Part shown: in pieces, positions 62,422 through 63,490 of the stretch
Layout: every line of letters starts with the position of its first letter
Numbering within the stretch: the stretch's first letter is position 1
DNA from: Arcobacter sp.
GTDB taxonomy: Bacteria > Acidobacteriota > Terriglobia > Bryobacterales > Bryobacteraceae
Length of the DNA stretch: 63,490 bases
Direction of reading: 5' to 3'
NCBI GenBank assembly: GCA_020723085.1
Contig: DYJN01000001.1
Location: 29,321 to 92,810 of the forward strand
Position numbers and translations under genes: made by a program
Notes under the pieces: model-generated
Told to the model about the DNA's origin: nothing
Databases searched by the model: none
What the model saw: the letters and a program-made list of their open reading frames with translations, nothing else

Positions 62422-63225
62422 ATGGCGGCAAAAGCGACAGCGGCAGTAAGGGCCAAGCAAGTAAAACAGCCGGCGGCGGCAGCCGCGGAGAAACGGTTAG
62501 CGGCCAAGCGCGAACAGCGCGACCGCGTGGTGATAGAAAACCTCCCGCTCGTCAAGGCGATCGCTGTGCGGGTCCACGAAGGGCTCCCGATCCATGTCGA
62601 GTTGGACGATCTGGTTCACGCCGGCATCCTCGGACTTTTCGACGCCGCTTCCAAGTACAACCCCAACAAGAAGGTGGCCTTCTCCAGTTACGCCAAGCAC
62701 CGGATCAAAGGCGCCATCCTCGACAGTCTGCGCCAGATGGACTGGGCTTCCCGCGACCTGCGCCGCAGGCACAGGCAGGTGGAGCAGGCGACCCGCGACC
62801 TCTGCGCGCTCCTGCACCGGCAGCCCACCGAGGACGAACTGGCCGAGCGGATGGGCGTCGCCGTCTCCCGCTGGCGGCAGATGGCGCTCGACCTGCGCAA
62901 TGTAGGGCTGGTCTCGGCCGATACCCGCGGCCAGGATCAGGACGAGCTCCCGCCGCCCGATTATCCGGGCGCTCCGGATACTCAGCCGGACGTCATGTGC
63001 GCCCGGGAACAGATGCGCGAGCGGCTGCAACAGGCCATGAGCGTGCTTCCTGAGCGCTACCGCAAGGTGGTCGTCCTGTATTACTCCAACGAACTCACGA
63101 TGAAAGAGATCGGCGGCATCCTCGGCATCAACGAGAGCCGCGTTTCCCAGATTCACAAAGCCGCGCTCGAAAAAATGGCCGCGGCTCTCCACGAGAACGG
63201 CATCTCGTCAGCTCGCGAATTTTGA
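62422..63225 (+). CDS. Sigma-70 family factor, FliA/WhiG type
   Basis: A 267-residue RNA polymerase sigma factor with regions 2, 3 and 4. Region 2: LPLVKAIAVRVHEGLPIHVELDDLVH (group), then FSSYAKHRIKGAILDSLRQMDWASRDLRR, typical of FliA/sigma-28. Region 3: QPTEDELAERMGV. Region 4: LTMKEIGGILGINESRVSQIHKAAL. ATG 62422 has AGGAAGG eight bases upstream; a longer in-frame start from 62062 is possible but less likely. No flagellar genes are in the window, so its regulon is unknown. Confidence 0.88.
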   Translation: MAAKATAAVRAKQVKQPAAAAAEKRLAAKREQRDRVVIENLPLVKAIAVRVHEGLPIHVELDDLVHAGILGLFDAASKYNPNKKVAFSSYAKHRIKGAILDSLRQMDWASRDLRRRHRQVEQATRDLCALLHRQPTEDELAERMGVAVSRWRQMALDLRNVGLVSADTRGQDQDELPPPDYPGAPDTQPDVMCAREQMRERLQQAMSVLPERYRKVVVLYYSNELTMKEIGGILGINESRVSQIHKAALEKMAAALHENGISSAREF

Positions 63226-63490
63226 GATCTTCCCAAACCGTACAAGCCGATAACAGCGCCTGCCGGCGCCGCCCGGGGGCAGGAGACGCTGCCGCTGCGG
63301 TGCCGGTCGCTCCGGCAGATCGTTGGGCCACTTCATATGCCAGCTCCTCTTGGGCTGCTGTCGGCTCCGTTTGCGGCTTCGCCCTGGTGCAGCCGCCAAT
63401 CCCCGCGCGGTTTCCCGCCGTTCCTGACGGCGGCTGCCTCCCATCGGGCTTCTGCGCCGGTTGCGCGAAGGGCGCGCATGGCCGTCTCTT
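63226..63490. other. 265-bp region after the sigma factor gene, no supported gene
   Basis: The right end of the window. A minus-strand frame at 63208-63444 is Arg/Pro-rich without recognisable features and overlaps the sigma factor stop, so it was not accepted. No clear terminator was seen. Confidence 0.4.

Noticed and set aside
63208-63444. Minus-strand frame at the right end of the window
   Set aside because: Arg/Pro-rich, overlaps the sigma factor stop, no start signal or motif.

Overview
The window is GC-rich, gene-dense chromosomal DNA from a Gram-negative bacterium. It carries lipid A and LPS-transport genes (fabZ, lpxA, lpxI, lptE), a TonB protein, and an 1,128-residue TonB-dependent receptor with an N-terminal carboxypeptidase-regulatory-like domain. 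It also carries Tat-type exported oxidoreductase and sialidase-like proteins, a duplicated DUF507 protein, many TPR proteins and a dnaK-dnaJ-hspR operon. This mix points to Acidobacteriota, most likely near Bryobacterales/Solibacter; that placement is inference from gene content. No rRNA, tRNA, CRISPR array, prophage or transposase was recognised.

Layout: 1-414 is a 26-bp tandem repeat array ending at a small thiamine-binding-family gene. 0.7-11 kb holds metabolic and exported hydrolases: HAD, fused membrane/spermidine synthase-like, alkaline phosphatase, sialidase-like, purple acid phosphatase-like, CYTH, Gfo/Idh/MocA and sugar isomerase-like. 11-15 kb is a leftward rraA / Xaa-Pro peptidase / accB / accC cluster. 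15-24 kb holds DUF507, ribokinase, a membrane/TPR pair and the TonB-dependent receptor. 23-32 kb holds SMP-30, NUDIX, mutS2, bcp, a frameshifted membrane gene, DUF2752 and a phosphohexomutase-mannose phosphate isomerase pair. 32-40 kb is accessory: an Ig-like repeat protein, TPR proteins, an APC permease and a decayed TPR fragment. 40-44.4 kb is hspR-dnaJ-dnaK with an apparent HAIR operator. 44.5-52 kb holds hydrolases, an ATPase, an AMP-ligase/carrier/acyltransferase fusion and an HtrA protease.

The most coherent unit is 50.9-61.9 kb, a divergent envelope-biogenesis locus. Leftward run an M20 peptidase, psd, pssA, an Asd-like protein lacking the catalytic cysteine, lptE and holA. Rightward run fabZ, lpxA, lpxI, a GnnA-like oxidoreductase, tonB and a small membrane protein. 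The two arms start only 22 bp apart, and one AT-rich element reads as a -10 box on both strands, so phospholipid and lipid A synthesis may be co-transcribed from a bidirectional promoter.

A recurring signal is a TANNNT -10 box whose last base lies 6-9 nt before the start codon. It is seen at about 14 genes on both strands and is the arrangement expected for leaderless mRNAs. Others, such as the thiamine-binding gene, the 49 kb TPR gene and the hexomutase, have clear Shine-Dalgarno sequences. The genome therefore appears to mix both initiation modes, and several start codons here were chosen on that basis.
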